DNA of 64,000 nt from an uncultured Parabacteroides sp. (lineage in GTDB: Bacteria > Bacteroidota > Bacteroidia > Bacteroidales > Tannerellaceae): the NCBI RefSeq assembly GCF_947855115.1, contig NZ_CANTZW010000015.1:1-64000 (forward strand), given 5' to 3'. Of the stretch, positions 49,904-58,608 are shown piece by piece. A program made the position numbers and the translations under genes. Position 1 is the first letter of the stretch. Every line of letters begins with the position of its first letter. The notes below the pieces were generated by a model. That model did not search any database. It was not told the DNA's origin and saw only the letters and a list, made by a program, of their open reading frames with translations.

Positions 49904-50177
49904 ACGATCTATTTTTGCCTCGCAAGGTAAAAAATATTATCCTAACCGATATGCCATCCGGCAAGAAATATATACTCTTGATTATTTTTGCCGGTAAATA
50001 ATTAGAGAGTAAACCTCTTTCAGAAATAAACGACAAAAAGGACAACCCTTTATTAACTATAAACCGAGTCAACCTTTTTTATAGATTGGACGGAAAGTAG
50101 TCAACTAAAATCGTTAAACTACATATTGTACAAACTTACTTGAAAAGTCTCCCCCCTGTTTATCCAAGTGTAATTTC

Positions 50178-50263
50178 AGTTTCTTCTAAACGAAACTTTA
50201 GTTTCACGTACGGGAAACTTTAGTTTCTTCATAATGAAACTATCGTTACCTACGAATGAAACT
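50178..50263. repeat. Array of four 22-bp palindromic units
   Basis: Each unit is AGTTTC, eight variable bases and GAAACT, with two bases between units. Units start at 50178, 50200, 50222 and 50244, exactly 22 bp apart; the last has CGTTAC as left arm. The array ends 8 bp before the likely -33 of the DUF362/ferredoxin operon, a typical place for activator sites. The remaining 49904-50177 holds no supported gene. Confidence 0.8.
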
Positions 50264-50270
50264 GTTGGTA

Positions 50271-50304
50271 CTTGCCTTACATATCAAAATAATCATTACC
50301 TTTG
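50271..50304 (+). promoter_or_regulatory. Promoter of the DUF362/ferredoxin operon
   Basis: CTTG (50271-50274), a 22-bp spacer and TACCTTTG (50297-50304), an exact TAnnTTTG. The leader to the ATG at 50374 would be about 60 nt. Confidence 0.5.
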
Positions 50305-50373
50305 TTCAGCGTAACAAACGAGCCCAAAAAGACCGTGCCGTAAATCAAATACAAACCAATATAGCATACAATT

Positions 50374-51306
50374 ATGAAACGTCGTGATTTTTTAAAGACC
50401 AGCGTCATCGCGAGCGCAGCTCTATCCTTGAACTTCGAGGGGTTGCAAGCGGCCCTTTCCACGAACACCGTAGCCGTAGAGAAAGCCCCCGATATGGTGG
50501 CCGTCATGGGAGGCGAGCCGGAAGTGATGCTAGATAAAGCCCTAGAAGCCTTCGGTGGTATCGGGAACTTTGTAAAGAGAGGGCAAAAGATCGTGATCAA
50601 GCCAAATATCGGCTGGGACCGTTCCCCGGAATTGGCCGGTAACACAAATCCCAAACTAGTGAAAGCCCTGGTCAAGAAATGCCTGGAGGCCGGAGCCTCT
50701 AAAGTGACCGTATTCGACCACACTTGCGATAACTGGCAGAAATGCTACGAGACGAGCGGGATCGCCGAGGCCGTGAAAGAGGCCGGAGGTATCATCATGC
50801 CCGCCAACGACGAGAAATATTTCAAGGAGGTATCCATCCCGGGAGGCGTGAACTTAAAAAGCGCCAAGATACACGAGGCCTTGATCGAGGCAGACGCATG
50901 GATCAACGTTCCTGTATTGAAGAACCACGGTGGGGCGAAGATGACTTGCGCCATGAAGAATTACATGGGGATCGTGTGGGACCGCCGTTTCTTCCACCAA
51001 AACGACTTGCAACAATGTATCGCTGATATCTGCACTTGGCAGAAGAGACCGGTATTGAATATCGTAGACGCTTATCGCATCGTGCACCAGAACGGCCCGC
51101 AGGGTAAGAGCGCCGCCGATGTAGCTATCTTGAAATCCTTGATCGCTTCCCCGAACATCGTCGCTATCGATACCGCCGCCCTCCGCTTGTTCAACCAGGT
51201 GAAGAAGCTGGACATGGCCGCCGTGGGGCATATCGGTAAAGGAGAGGCCTTAAAACTGGGTACGACGAACCTAGATAATGTCACGATCAAACGTATTAAG
51301 ATATAA
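50374..51306 (+). CDS. DUF362 protein with Tat signal
   Basis: 310 residues. MKRRDFLKTSVIASAALSLN is a twin-arginine leader, implying export folded, probably with a cofactor. The rest is DUF362: VIKPNIGWDRSPELAGNTNP, VTVFDHTCDN, WINVPVLKNHGGAKMTCAMKNYMG, DAYRIVHQNGPQG. The family often accompanies ferredoxin-like proteins. Its function is unsettled. It is followed after 6 bp by a polyferredoxin membrane protein, so the two likely form one complex. Confidence 0.88.
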   Translation: MKRRDFLKTSVIASAALSLNFEGLQAALSTNTVAVEKAPDMVAVMGGEPEVMLDKALEAFGGIGNFVKRGQKIVIKPNIGWDRSPELAGNTNPKLVKALVKKCLEAGASKVTVFDHTCDNWQKCYETSGIAEAVKEAGGIIMPANDEKYFKEVSIPGGVNLKSAKIHEALIEADAWINVPVLKNHGGAKMTCAMKNYMGIVWDRRFFHQNDLQQCIADICTWQKRPVLNIVDAYRIVHQNGPQGKSAADVAILKSLIASPNIVAIDTAALRLFNQVKKLDMAAVGHIGKGEALKLGTTNLDNVTIKRIKI

Positions 51307-51312
51307 TCGAGG

Positions 51313-52911
51313 ATGAAGAAGCCCAACTACTTAAAAGGATTGCGGGTCGTACTCGCGATCCTCATTTTCGTACCCATACTTCTATTCTTCGTCGATTTCG
51401 CCGATGTATTGCCAGACAGCTTGCACGTATTGTTGCATCTCCAAGTCATGCCCGCTATCTTAGGGGGAATAGCGGGGGTGCTAGCCTTTCAATTCATACT
51501 GGCTTTATTGTTTGGCCGGATCTATTGCTCGGTGATTTGCCCGGCGGGAGTATTGCAAGATATTATCAACCGGGTTTTCTGTATCGGGAAGAAGAAAAAG
51601 AAGGGGGCACGCAGGTTCAGCTATCATAAGCCCATGAACATCTTACGGTATTCGATCCTCGGGCTGACTTTCGTGCCGGCTGTTTTCGGGATTATCGAAT
51701 TGTGCACGTTACTAGATCCGTACAGCAACTTCGGCCGTATAGCGAACAACCTGTTCCGTCCGGTCGTCATGTGGATAAACAATCTGCTGGCCGACGGGTT
51801 GGCGCGGATGGATAACTATACGCTTTACCACGTCACGATCAGTAACGTGACAGCGTTCGGCGTGATATCCGCTTCGGTAGCGTTGCTCGTATTTATCGTC
51901 ATGGTCGTTTTCCGGGGAAGACTGTTCTGCAACACGCTTTGTCCGGTAGGAACCTTGTTGAGCCTCATCTCCCGGTACTCGCTCTTCCGGATCTCCTTCG
52001 ACAAGGAGGCCTGTACGCATTGCGGCAATTGCGAGCATACCTGCAAGGCAGAAGCGATCGACAGCAAGGACCTCACCGTAGATACTTCCCGTTGCGTGGA
52101 TTGCTTCAACTGCGTGTCATCGTGTGCCAAAGGAGGATTGCGATATCGTTTCAATCCTTCTTTCAAGAAAGAGACCGAAGCAGCGTGTGGACAAGCAGGC
52201 GCAGCACAACAGGCTACCACCCCGAACAGCCGCCGCACATTCCTTACGGCAGGAGCGACCGTAGCGGCCTCCCTGCCGATCGTATCCGCTATCGCCGAGG
52301 GTATGGAGAAACAGCATGGCGAGGGGAAACGTCAGCGTAAGAGACACGGCAAGAGATGGCCTCCCATCGTACCGCCGGGAGCGATCAGCATAGAGCGTTT
52401 CAAGGACGTATGTACCGGATGCCAGATTTGCGTGACCCAATGCCCGAGCCACGTGCTTCGCCCCACGGGATTGGAGTATGGCCTCGATTATATGTTGAAA
52501 CCCCGTGTCGCGTACATCGACAGTTATTGCAATTACGAATGCACGGTCTGCTCGGAGGTTTGCCCCACGCATGCGATAATGCCGCTTACCAAGGAGGAGA
52601 AAGCGACCACGCAAGTAGGTATCGCCACCTTCTTCATCAACCGTTGCATCGTGAAGACGGAGGGGACGGATTGCGGGGCTTGCTCGGAGCATTGCCCAAC
52701 CCAAGCCGTACATATGGTTCCTTACGAGGGTACGCTGACCATCCCGCAGGTAAACCCCGATCTATGCATCGGTTGCGGCGGTTGCGAATCGATCTGTCCC
52801 GTACGCCCGATGAGAGCGATCATCATCAAGGCGAACGAGGTTCACAAGTTCGTGGAGAAGCCTAAAGAGGAAGAGGTGAAAAAGGTAGAAATAGATGACT
52901 TCGGATTCTAA
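51313..52911 (+). CDS. Membrane polyferredoxin (NapH-like plus NapG-like fusion)
   Basis: 532 residues. Residues 1-215 hold four or five membrane helices with NapH/CcoG-type motifs (YCSVICPAGVLQD, FCNTLCPVGTLLS). Two 4Fe-4S motifs follow (CTHCGNCEHTC, CVDCFNCVSSC, about 234-271). An internal NSRRTFLTAGATVAAS at 305-320 resembles a Tat-type leader, then four more cluster motifs (CTGCQICVTQCP, CTVCSEVCP, CGACSEHCP, CIGCGGCESICP). The layout suggests a fusion of a NapH-like and a NapG-like protein moving electrons across or along the membrane. The partner is the DUF362 protein. Confidence 0.88.
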   Translation: MKKPNYLKGLRVVLAILIFVPILLFFVDFADVLPDSLHVLLHLQVMPAILGGIAGVLAFQFILALLFGRIYCSVICPAGVLQDIINRVFCIGKKKKKGARRFSYHKPMNILRYSILGLTFVPAVFGIIELCTLLDPYSNFGRIANNLFRPVVMWINNLLADGLARMDNYTLYHVTISNVTAFGVISASVALLVFIVMVVFRGRLFCNTLCPVGTLLSLISRYSLFRISFDKEACTHCGNCEHTCKAEAIDSKDLTVDTSRCVDCFNCVSSCAKGGLRYRFNPSFKKETEAACGQAGAAQQATTPNSRRTFLTAGATVAASLPIVSAIAEGMEKQHGEGKRQRKRHGKRWPPIVPPGAISIERFKDVCTGCQICVTQCPSHVLRPTGLEYGLDYMLKPRVAYIDSYCNYECTVCSEVCPTHAIMPLTKEEKATTQVGIATFFINRCIVKTEGTDCGACSEHCPTQAVHMVPYEGTLTIPQVNPDLCIGCGGCESICPVRPMRAIIIKANEVHKFVEKPKEEEVKKVEIDDFGF

Positions 52912-52930
52912 GAGAAAAATGCTACCTTTG
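52900..52930 (+). promoter_or_regulatory. tgt promoter
   Basis: TTCG (52900-52903), a 19-bp spacer and TACCTTTG (52923-52930), an exact -7. It lies 17 bp before the tgt ATG and overlaps the end of the upstream gene. Confidence 0.5.
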
Positions 52931-52947
52931 TCACAAATTTTTGATAC

Positions 52948-54078
52948 ATGACATTTGAACTACAGTATAACGATACGAAATCGAACGCTAGGGCGGGCTT
53001 GATTACCACCGACCACGGGGTAATCGAGACGCCTATTTTTATGCCCGTAGGTACGCAGGGCACGGTGAAGGGAGTACACATGACCGAGCTGAAAGAAGAC
53101 ACAAAAGCGCAGATCATCTTGGGTAACACCTACCACCTGTATCTCCGTCCCGGCATACAGATCTTGGAACAGGCCGGGGGCTTGCATAAGTTTAATACCT
53201 GGGACCGCCCGATATTGACCGATAGCGGAGGATTTCAAGTATTCTCACTCTCCGACAACCGCAAACTGCACGAGCAGGGTGCCGAGTTCCGTTCACATAT
53301 CGATGGTTCCAAGCATATGTTCACACCGGAGAAGGTGATGGATATCGAACGCTCCATCGGCGCGGATATCATCATGGCCTTCGACGAGTGTTGCCCGGGA
53401 GACGCCGATTACGATTACGCCAAGCAGTCGCTGGGGCTGACGGAACGTTGGCTGGATCGTTGCTTCGCCCGCTTCAACAGCACGGAGCCGAAATACGGAT
53501 ACCGGCAAAGCCTCTTCCCGATCGTACAGGGGTGTGTCTATACGGAATTACGGCAGAGAGCGGCGGAGAACGTAGCCAAGAAAGGTGCCGACGGCAACGC
53601 CATCGGAGGATTGGCCGTAGGCGAGCCTACCGATAAGATGTACGAGATGATCGAGGTCGTGAACGAGATCTTGCCGAAAGACAAGCCTCGATACTTGATG
53701 GGCGTAGGTACCCCGATCAATCTGCTGGAAGGGATCGAGCGGGGCATCGACATGTTCGACTGCATCATGCCTACCCGCAACGGGCGCAACGGACAGCTTT
53801 TCACCCGCTTCGGCACCATCAATATGCGCAACAAGAAATGGGAGAACGATTTCTCGCCGGTCGATCCGGACGGGCATTCTTACGTGGATACCTTATACAG
53901 CAAGGCTTACCTGCACCACTTGATCAAGGCGAAAGAGATGTTGGGCTTGCAGATCGCCTCCATCCATAACCTCGCCTTCTACCTCTGGCTGGTGAAAGAA
54001 GCGAGGGCGCATATCATCGCCGGCGATTTTACGACGTGGAAAAGCGGTATGGTCCGTCAATTAGCGAACCGGTTATAA
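52948..54078 (+). CDS. tgt: tRNA-guanine transglycosylase
   Basis: 376 residues, normal length. TDSGGFQVFSL holds the first catalytic Asp, and MFDCIMPTRNGRNG the nucleophilic Asp. It exchanges guanine-34 of tRNAs for preQ1. The zinc site of E. coli Tgt (three Cys in a CxCxxC block before the SRAYLHH segment) is missing: here the stretch reads DPDGHSYVDTLYSKAYLHH, though the later His in IASIHNL is kept. I believe such Cys loss is common in Bacteroidetes Tgt. lptF/G follows after 12 bp. Confidence 0.95.
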   Translation: MTFELQYNDTKSNARAGLITTDHGVIETPIFMPVGTQGTVKGVHMTELKEDTKAQIILGNTYHLYLRPGIQILEQAGGLHKFNTWDRPILTDSGGFQVFSLSDNRKLHEQGAEFRSHIDGSKHMFTPEKVMDIERSIGADIIMAFDECCPGDADYDYAKQSLGLTERWLDRCFARFNSTEPKYGYRQSLFPIVQGCVYTELRQRAAENVAKKGADGNAIGGLAVGEPTDKMYEMIEVVNEILPKDKPRYLMGVGTPINLLEGIERGIDMFDCIMPTRNGRNGQLFTRFGTINMRNKKWENDFSPVDPDGHSYVDTLYSKAYLHHLIKAKEMLGLQIASIHNLAFYLWLVKEARAHIIAGDFTTWKSGMVRQLANRL

Positions 54079-54090
54079 AAAACGAGACAG

Positions 54091-55176
54091 ATGAAATTCA
54101 AACTAAAACGGATCGATTGGTATATCATCAGGCAGTTCCTAGGCACGTATGTGTTCGCCATCGCCTTGATTATCTCTATCTCCGTCGTTTTCGACATAAA
54201 CGAGAAGATCGATAAGTTCTTGAACCCGGATGTCCCCCTGAAGGCGATCATCGTGGATTATTACTTGAACTTTATCCCCTATTTCGCCAATTTGTTCAGT
54301 CCGTTGTTCACGTTTATCGCCGTGATCTTCTTCACGTCTAAACTGGCAGACCGTTCGGAGATCATAGCGATGCTCGCCAGCGGCATGAGTTTCCGCAGGC
54401 TGATGCTTCCTTATGCGATCTCGGCGGCGATTATCGCTATCGTGACGTTTATCCTAAACGCTTATATCATTCCCCCGGCGAACGAGACTCGTATTGATTT
54501 CCAGAATAAGTATATCCGCAACAAAAAGGTGGATTACGTGAAGAACGCCCAATTGGAGATAGAGCCGGGCGTTATCGCTTATTTCGATAGCTACGACGCT
54601 CGCTCGAACATGGGATACCGTTTCTCCCTGGAGCATTTCGAGGAAAAGAAACTGATCTCCCGCCTGACCGCCAAGTCGATCAAGTACGACTCGCTTTATC
54701 AATGGACTGTTATCGATTATATGATCCGTGATTTCGACGGTATGCGGGAACATATCTCCGAAGGTTCCCGCAAGGATACGACCTTGACCATCGTACCTTC
54801 GGATTTCCTGATTTCCGTGAATGATTGCGAGACGATGACAACACCCGAGCTGAATACGTATATCAACCGGCAGAAGAAAAGAGGCATCGGGAATATACAG
54901 ACCTTCCAGATCGAGTATCACAAACGTTTCGCCACGATCATGGCGGCGTTCATCCTGACTTCTATCGGAGCGTCGTTGTCTTCCCGGAAAATAAAGGGGG
55001 GTATGGGTATGAACATCGGTATCGGATTGGCGTTGAGTTTCTCGTATATCCTGTTCATGACGGTTACTTCCACTTTCGCCATCAATGGTTATGTAAGTCC
55101 CGCCGTGGCAGCTTGGATACCAAATATAGTATATACGTTTATAGCGATATTCTTATATCAAAAAGCCCCAAGGTAA
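54091..55176 (+). CDS. LptF/LptG family permease
   Basis: 361 residues, YjgP/YjgQ family. Six helices: near 13-33, 50-75 and 95-125, a periplasmic jelly-roll of about 140 residues, and three C-terminal helices with FATIMAAFILTSIGASLSSR and KGGMGMNIGIG. With LptB it extracts lipopolysaccharide from the inner membrane for transport outward. Sequence alone does not tell LptF from LptG. It is co-transcribed with tgt. Confidence 0.93.
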   Translation: MKFKLKRIDWYIIRQFLGTYVFAIALIISISVVFDINEKIDKFLNPDVPLKAIIVDYYLNFIPYFANLFSPLFTFIAVIFFTSKLADRSEIIAMLASGMSFRRLMLPYAISAAIIAIVTFILNAYIIPPANETRIDFQNKYIRNKKVDYVKNAQLEIEPGVIAYFDSYDARSNMGYRFSLEHFEEKKLISRLTAKSIKYDSLYQWTVIDYMIRDFDGMREHISEGSRKDTTLTIVPSDFLISVNDCETMTTPELNTYINRQKKRGIGNIQTFQIEYHKRFATIMAAFILTSIGASLSSRKIKGGMGMNIGIGLALSFSYILFMTVTSTFAINGYVSPAVAAWIPNIVYTFIAIFLYQKAPR

Positions 55177-55227
55177 AAGTAATTAATCCCCCAACATTGG
55201 TATACCCCAGCCAAATTTCATCCAGTT

Positions 55228-55317
55228 GTAGAGACGGGGCGTGCCCCGTCTCATCCAACAATATGGTAACATCAAATAGTATCAGTCCGTAGGAGACGGG
55301 GCACGCCCCGTCTCTAC
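55228..55317. repeat. Paired REP-like palindromes, second locus
   Basis: The palindromes at 55228-55252 and 55293-55317 match those at 32988 and 33067 base for base over most of their length, in the same head-to-head arrangement. Spacer words (AATAGTA, CAGTC-GT-GGAGA) are also alike. It lies between two convergent genes and may double as a terminator. Confidence 0.85.
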
Positions 55318-55333
55318 AACCTAGGATTTTTAA

Positions 55334-56329
55334 TTATTTCGTGAAATTAAGGCCAAACTCTAATGTCTGCGCATTCGGAAGTAACTGTAAAGCCATCTCA
55401 ACGATTGTCTTTATATTTTGATCCGTAATGACTTGTTGAAGAATCGGAGCAGCCAAGGTAGCGACAGAAACGATCAATTCTTTATCGGCATAGAATGTAA
55501 TTTCGTTTCCGTTTTGATTCATACTCAAGGGTAATCCATAATAACCGCCCAGATCAACCAAAAGTGCCATAAGGTCCTCTACGGAGACACCATACTCTTT
55601 CAATTTATCGCCCAACAATGTGGTCACAACTGTCACATAATTTTTATCGATAGCCAACATAAACTTACCGTCTACCACACAATATTGGATACTCGCTATC
55701 TTAGTAATCTCACCGATTCCTTTATCCTCGGAAGCCCCTATAGGTCTCCAAGAAACATCAAAGATTCCATCTTCCGGTAAGTTAACATTTACAGCGCTAA
55801 CCTTTTTCCAAATTAGACCACTAACAGTAGGAGCAATTATTCCAACCATTCCGTCAATCTGAGCATTCCCGGTAACTATATTCGCATAAACAGCCCCCGC
55901 ATCCGCTTTCAAGCTCCAATTACCTACGATAGAAGAAGTTAATTTACGAGTATACACAACAGAGGCTACACCGTCCTTCACCGTACCGTTTACCGATACC
56001 ACGCAATCGCCAACCGTACTCTCGCCGGTAAACGTATAAGTGCCGTCCGCTTCCTTCAAAGCGGCATCGATAGCGACCGACTTATCTTCGGGGATGATAT
56101 TGTTCAAGGTTACAGATGCCTTCTCCGCGGAAGAAGCGGCGATCACGACCGACTTACCGTCAACAGGGATTGTCACCTCACCCATTACCAGTTTTACGCT
56201 CTCGCCCTCATACGTTTTCGACAAATCCTGCCAGTTGCCGGAAGAATTTGAATCGTCATCATCACCACATGCCGTAAAGAAAACCATCGTGCAAATCACG
56301 GCAAATACATACAACAAACTCTTTTTCAT
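55334..56329 (-). CDS. DUF4925 lipoprotein
   Basis: 331 residues. The lipoprotein signal MKKSLLYVFAVICTMVFFTA precedes the lipidated Cys (FTAC), followed by a DDDDSNSS linker that marks surface export in Bacteroidetes. The N-terminal region (SKTYEGESVKLVMGEVTI) and the SIVGNWSLKADAG segment match DUF4925 proteins. The C-terminal half is mostly helical and hydrophobic. Function unknown. Confidence 0.75.
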   Translation of the reverse strand: MKKSLLYVFAVICTMVFFTACGDDDDSNSSGNWQDLSKTYEGESVKLVMGEVTIPVDGKSVVIAASSAEKASVTLNNIIPEDKSVAIDAALKEADGTYTFTGESTVGDCVVSVNGTVKDGVASVVYTRKLTSSIVGNWSLKADAGAVYANIVTGNAQIDGMVGIIAPTVSGLIWKKVSAVNVNLPEDGIFDVSWRPIGASEDKGIGEITKIASIQYCVVDGKFMLAIDKNYVTVVTTLLGDKLKEYGVSVEDLMALLVDLGGYYGLPLSMNQNGNEITFYADKELIVSVATLAAPILQQVITDQNIKTIVEMALQLLPNAQTLEFGLNFTK

Positions 56330-56386
56330 GACTCTTGTTTTAAATTAAACATAAATAACTATTAATATTATCACAAAAATTAATCA

Positions 56387-56418
56387 CAAATATATCCATT
56401 CACCCACTCACAGACAAC
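56387..56418 (-). promoter_or_regulatory. Promoter of the DUF4925 gene
   Basis: On the minus strand GTTG (56415-56418), a 20-bp spacer and TATATTTG (56387-56394). About 58 bp before the ATG. Confidence 0.5.
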
Positions 56419-56649
56419 AAGAATTTAATAGCGGATGTTCGATTCCTGTGTTTAGACCAAAATTTATATGTAGAACTACAATGCAGGACTCGAAATCTCC
56501 ACAAACATTTGATTTTAAAATAGATACAAGCCTCTCCAATGATACGATGTAGCACCCGAATGTAGCACCCCATCTTTAAATAATAATATTTATATAATAC
56601 ATTCTTTTTTCTTTCAAAATCAGATCGCAAAAACGCCTTTGACGAACTA

Positions 56650-56680
56650 CAAAGATACGCATAGACCTCGTAGATCCAAT
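56650..56680 (-). promoter_or_regulatory. Promoter without an obvious gene
   Basis: On the minus strand ATTG (56677-56680), a 19-bp spacer and TATCTTTG (56650-56657), a good match. Downstream toward 56400 only a Cys-rich 57-codon frame (56400-56573) is found, which I do not support as a gene. A small RNA or a long leader of the DUF4925 gene is possible. Confidence 0.35.
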
Positions 56681-56787
56681 TACCCAATTTTGCGTTCCCA
56701 AAAACCGACAAACAACTATAAAACAGATATTTACTCATTTTTCTTGTCGCATTCGCCCATACCACCGGTAAAAAACACAGCTTGTAC

Positions 56788-56918
56788 CGACACAACCCGT
56801 AGCGTAGCCCGACGCAACCCGTAGCGCAAGGCCTCACTACCCACGACACAAGGCTATACTACGTGTAACGTAAAACCACGCAACAGGTAACGCAAGGCTA
56901 CGCAACAGGTCGCGTTCC
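56788..56918. repeat. 22-bp tandem repeat array, six degenerate units
   Basis: Units of 22, 23, 22, 22, 22 and 20 bp begin at 56788, 56810, 56833, 56855, 56877 and 56899. The common core is ACGCAAC then GTA-CGCAAGGC. The first two contain CCGTAGCG, comparable with the complement of the array at 33313-33400. The flanking 56330-57115 gap has no supported gene. Confidence 0.65.
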
Positions 56919-57047
56919 TTCCAATAGAATGTGCACATTTCATACACCAATTTATAATATGGGATAATATCTAGGACACGGGCGAAACTCCTATAAAGAT
57001 AGTTTCCGGAAGATTTAGTCAGCCAAGACGCAAACGATTAACAGTTA

Positions 57048-57105
57048 AGAATTGAGGATTGAAAATCAATCCCCATGATAGCATTCCTTTTCAATCCTCA
57101 ATTCT
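57048..57105. repeat. 18-bp-stem intergenic hairpin after phoH
   Basis: AGAATTGAGGATTGAAAA (57048-57065) pairs exactly with TTTTCAATCCTCAATTCT (57088-57105) around a 22-nt loop. It is related to the element at 41666-41735 and stands 10 bp past the phoH stop, so it may serve as its terminator. Confidence 0.7.
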
Positions 57106-57115
57106 CGATTTTTGA

Positions 57116-58441
57116 TTACAAAAGATCGGAAGCCAACTCGGATAATTCGCTTCGCTCACCTTTTATCAAGTTGATATGGGCGAACAGCTCCTGCCCTTTC
57201 ATCTTGTCGATCATATAGGCCAAGCCATTGCTCTGCGCGTCCAGATACGGGGAATCGATCTGCTGGATGTCTCCCGTGAATACCATCTTCGTTCCCTCGC
57301 CCGCACGGGTGATGATCGTCTTGATCTCATGCGGCGTAAGGTTCTGGGCCTCATCGATGATACAATACGTCTCGGACAAGCTACGGCCGCGGATAAAGGC
57401 CAACGCCTCGATCACCAACTGGTTGTTCTTCTGCATATCGTCGATCTTACGGACATCAGGGTTACCCGGGGCAAACTGCCCCTTGATCACGTTCAAGTTG
57501 TCGAATAGAGGCTGCATATAAGGAGCGACCTTCTGCTTCTCGTCTCCCGGAAGGAAACCGAGATCTTTATTCGCCAAAGCAACGATCGGACGAGCCAAAA
57601 GTATCTGTTTATACGTGCCGGCCTGTTTCAAGGCAGAGGCCAAGGCCAACAGCGTCTTTCCTGTACCGGCCTTTCCGGTCAGACCTACCAGCTTGATATC
57701 CGGGTCGTTCAACACCTCGAAAGCGAAACTCTGCTCGGCGTTGCGGGGCTGGATGCCGAAGTTCGTACCCTTCTCCACTTTCTTGATCTTATCCGTAAAC
57801 GGGTTGAAACGGGCCAATACGCTATTGCGTACGCTTTTCAAGATAAAGCATTCGTTCGGGTCGAGCTTAGACCTGATTTCCAGCAGATCAGCGTCGATAC
57901 CTTCCGGGGAGGCATAGATCTTGTCGATCATGTCGGGATCGATATTCTCGTAGGTCTCTTGCGCACGCTCGAAAATATCCACGTTCACCACCTTATCCGT
58001 GATATAATCCTCAACGGGAATACCCAAAGAGCGAGCCTTCATACGGAGGTTCACGTCTTTGCTGACCAGGATCGTCTTCACCGTCTTATCCTTCTCAGCG
58101 ATACTCAGGGCACAGGAGAGGATACGGTGATCCGGTGTTTTCTCGGGGAAAGAGGCTGCCACGGTCGGGTGAAAGACCTCCCCTGTCCGGATGTAGAGAG
58201 TACCTTTGCCCGGCCCTAAGGAGGCACCTTTCAAGGAGAGATCGTTGCTGGTCAACAAGTCTAGCTCCCGGACAAACTCCCGGGCATTGAAATTGATCTG
58301 CTCACTGCCCTTCTTGAACTTATCCAGCTCCTCTAACACCACGATGGGTAGATAGATATCATTTTCCTGAAAGTTCTCGATACACTTATAGTCATGTAAT
58401 ATGACGTTCGTGTCCAACACAAAATTCTTCTTTGCTCCCAT
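57116..58441 (-). CDS. PhoH family protein with PIN domain (PhoH2-type)
   Basis: 441 residues. The N-terminal PIN nuclease domain (FVLDTNVILHD with D10, to about 135) is followed by a PhoH ATPase with Walker A LTGKAGTGKTLL and Walker B YCIIDEAQNLTP, then FTGDIQQIDSPYLD. PhoH2-type proteins are described as RNA helicase-nucleases. It is transcribed alone and ends in a hairpin element. Confidence 0.95.
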   Translation of the reverse strand: MGAKKNFVLDTNVILHDYKCIENFQENDIYLPIVVLEELDKFKKGSEQINFNAREFVRELDLLTSNDLSLKGASLGPGKGTLYIRTGEVFHPTVAASFPEKTPDHRILSCALSIAEKDKTVKTILVSKDVNLRMKARSLGIPVEDYITDKVVNVDIFERAQETYENIDPDMIDKIYASPEGIDADLLEIRSKLDPNECFILKSVRNSVLARFNPFTDKIKKVEKGTNFGIQPRNAEQSFAFEVLNDPDIKLVGLTGKAGTGKTLLALASALKQAGTYKQILLARPIVALANKDLGFLPGDEKQKVAPYMQPLFDNLNVIKGQFAPGNPDVRKIDDMQKNNQLVIEALAFIRGRSLSETYCIIDEAQNLTPHEIKTIITRAGEGTKMVFTGDIQQIDSPYLDAQSNGLAYMIDKMKGQELFAHINLIKGERSELSELASDLL

Positions 58442-58546
58442 GGCCTTTCGATTTAATGATTACTGCTTCTAATATAAGAATAATTCCGGTATGTTGATAA
58501 CCTTTGTCCGCTAAAATTAGTTACACACACCAATAATCTCGTCTTA

Positions 58547-58577
58547 TTGACCAATTCAAGGAAAATGCCTATCTTTA
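58547..58577 (+). promoter_or_regulatory. marC-like gene promoter
   Basis: TTGA (58547-58550), a 19-bp spacer and TATCTTTA (58570-58577), one mismatch in each box. 31 bp before the ATG. Confidence 0.45.
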
Positions 58578-58608
58578 CGAAGACATAAAAATATAGGAGG
58601 ATAACGTC

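Noticed and set aside
49887..50072. 61-codon minus-strand frame before the DUF2971-like gene
   Set aside because: It overlaps that gene in another frame and has no start signal or similarity.
50178..50263. CRISPR array
   Set aside because: No repeat-spacer alternation: the palindromic arms repeat every 22 bp with only eight variable bases, and no cas genes are present.
56400..56849. 149-codon Cys-rich minus-strand frame
   Set aside because: It runs through part of the 22-bp repeat array and across a promoter; composition is not protein-like.
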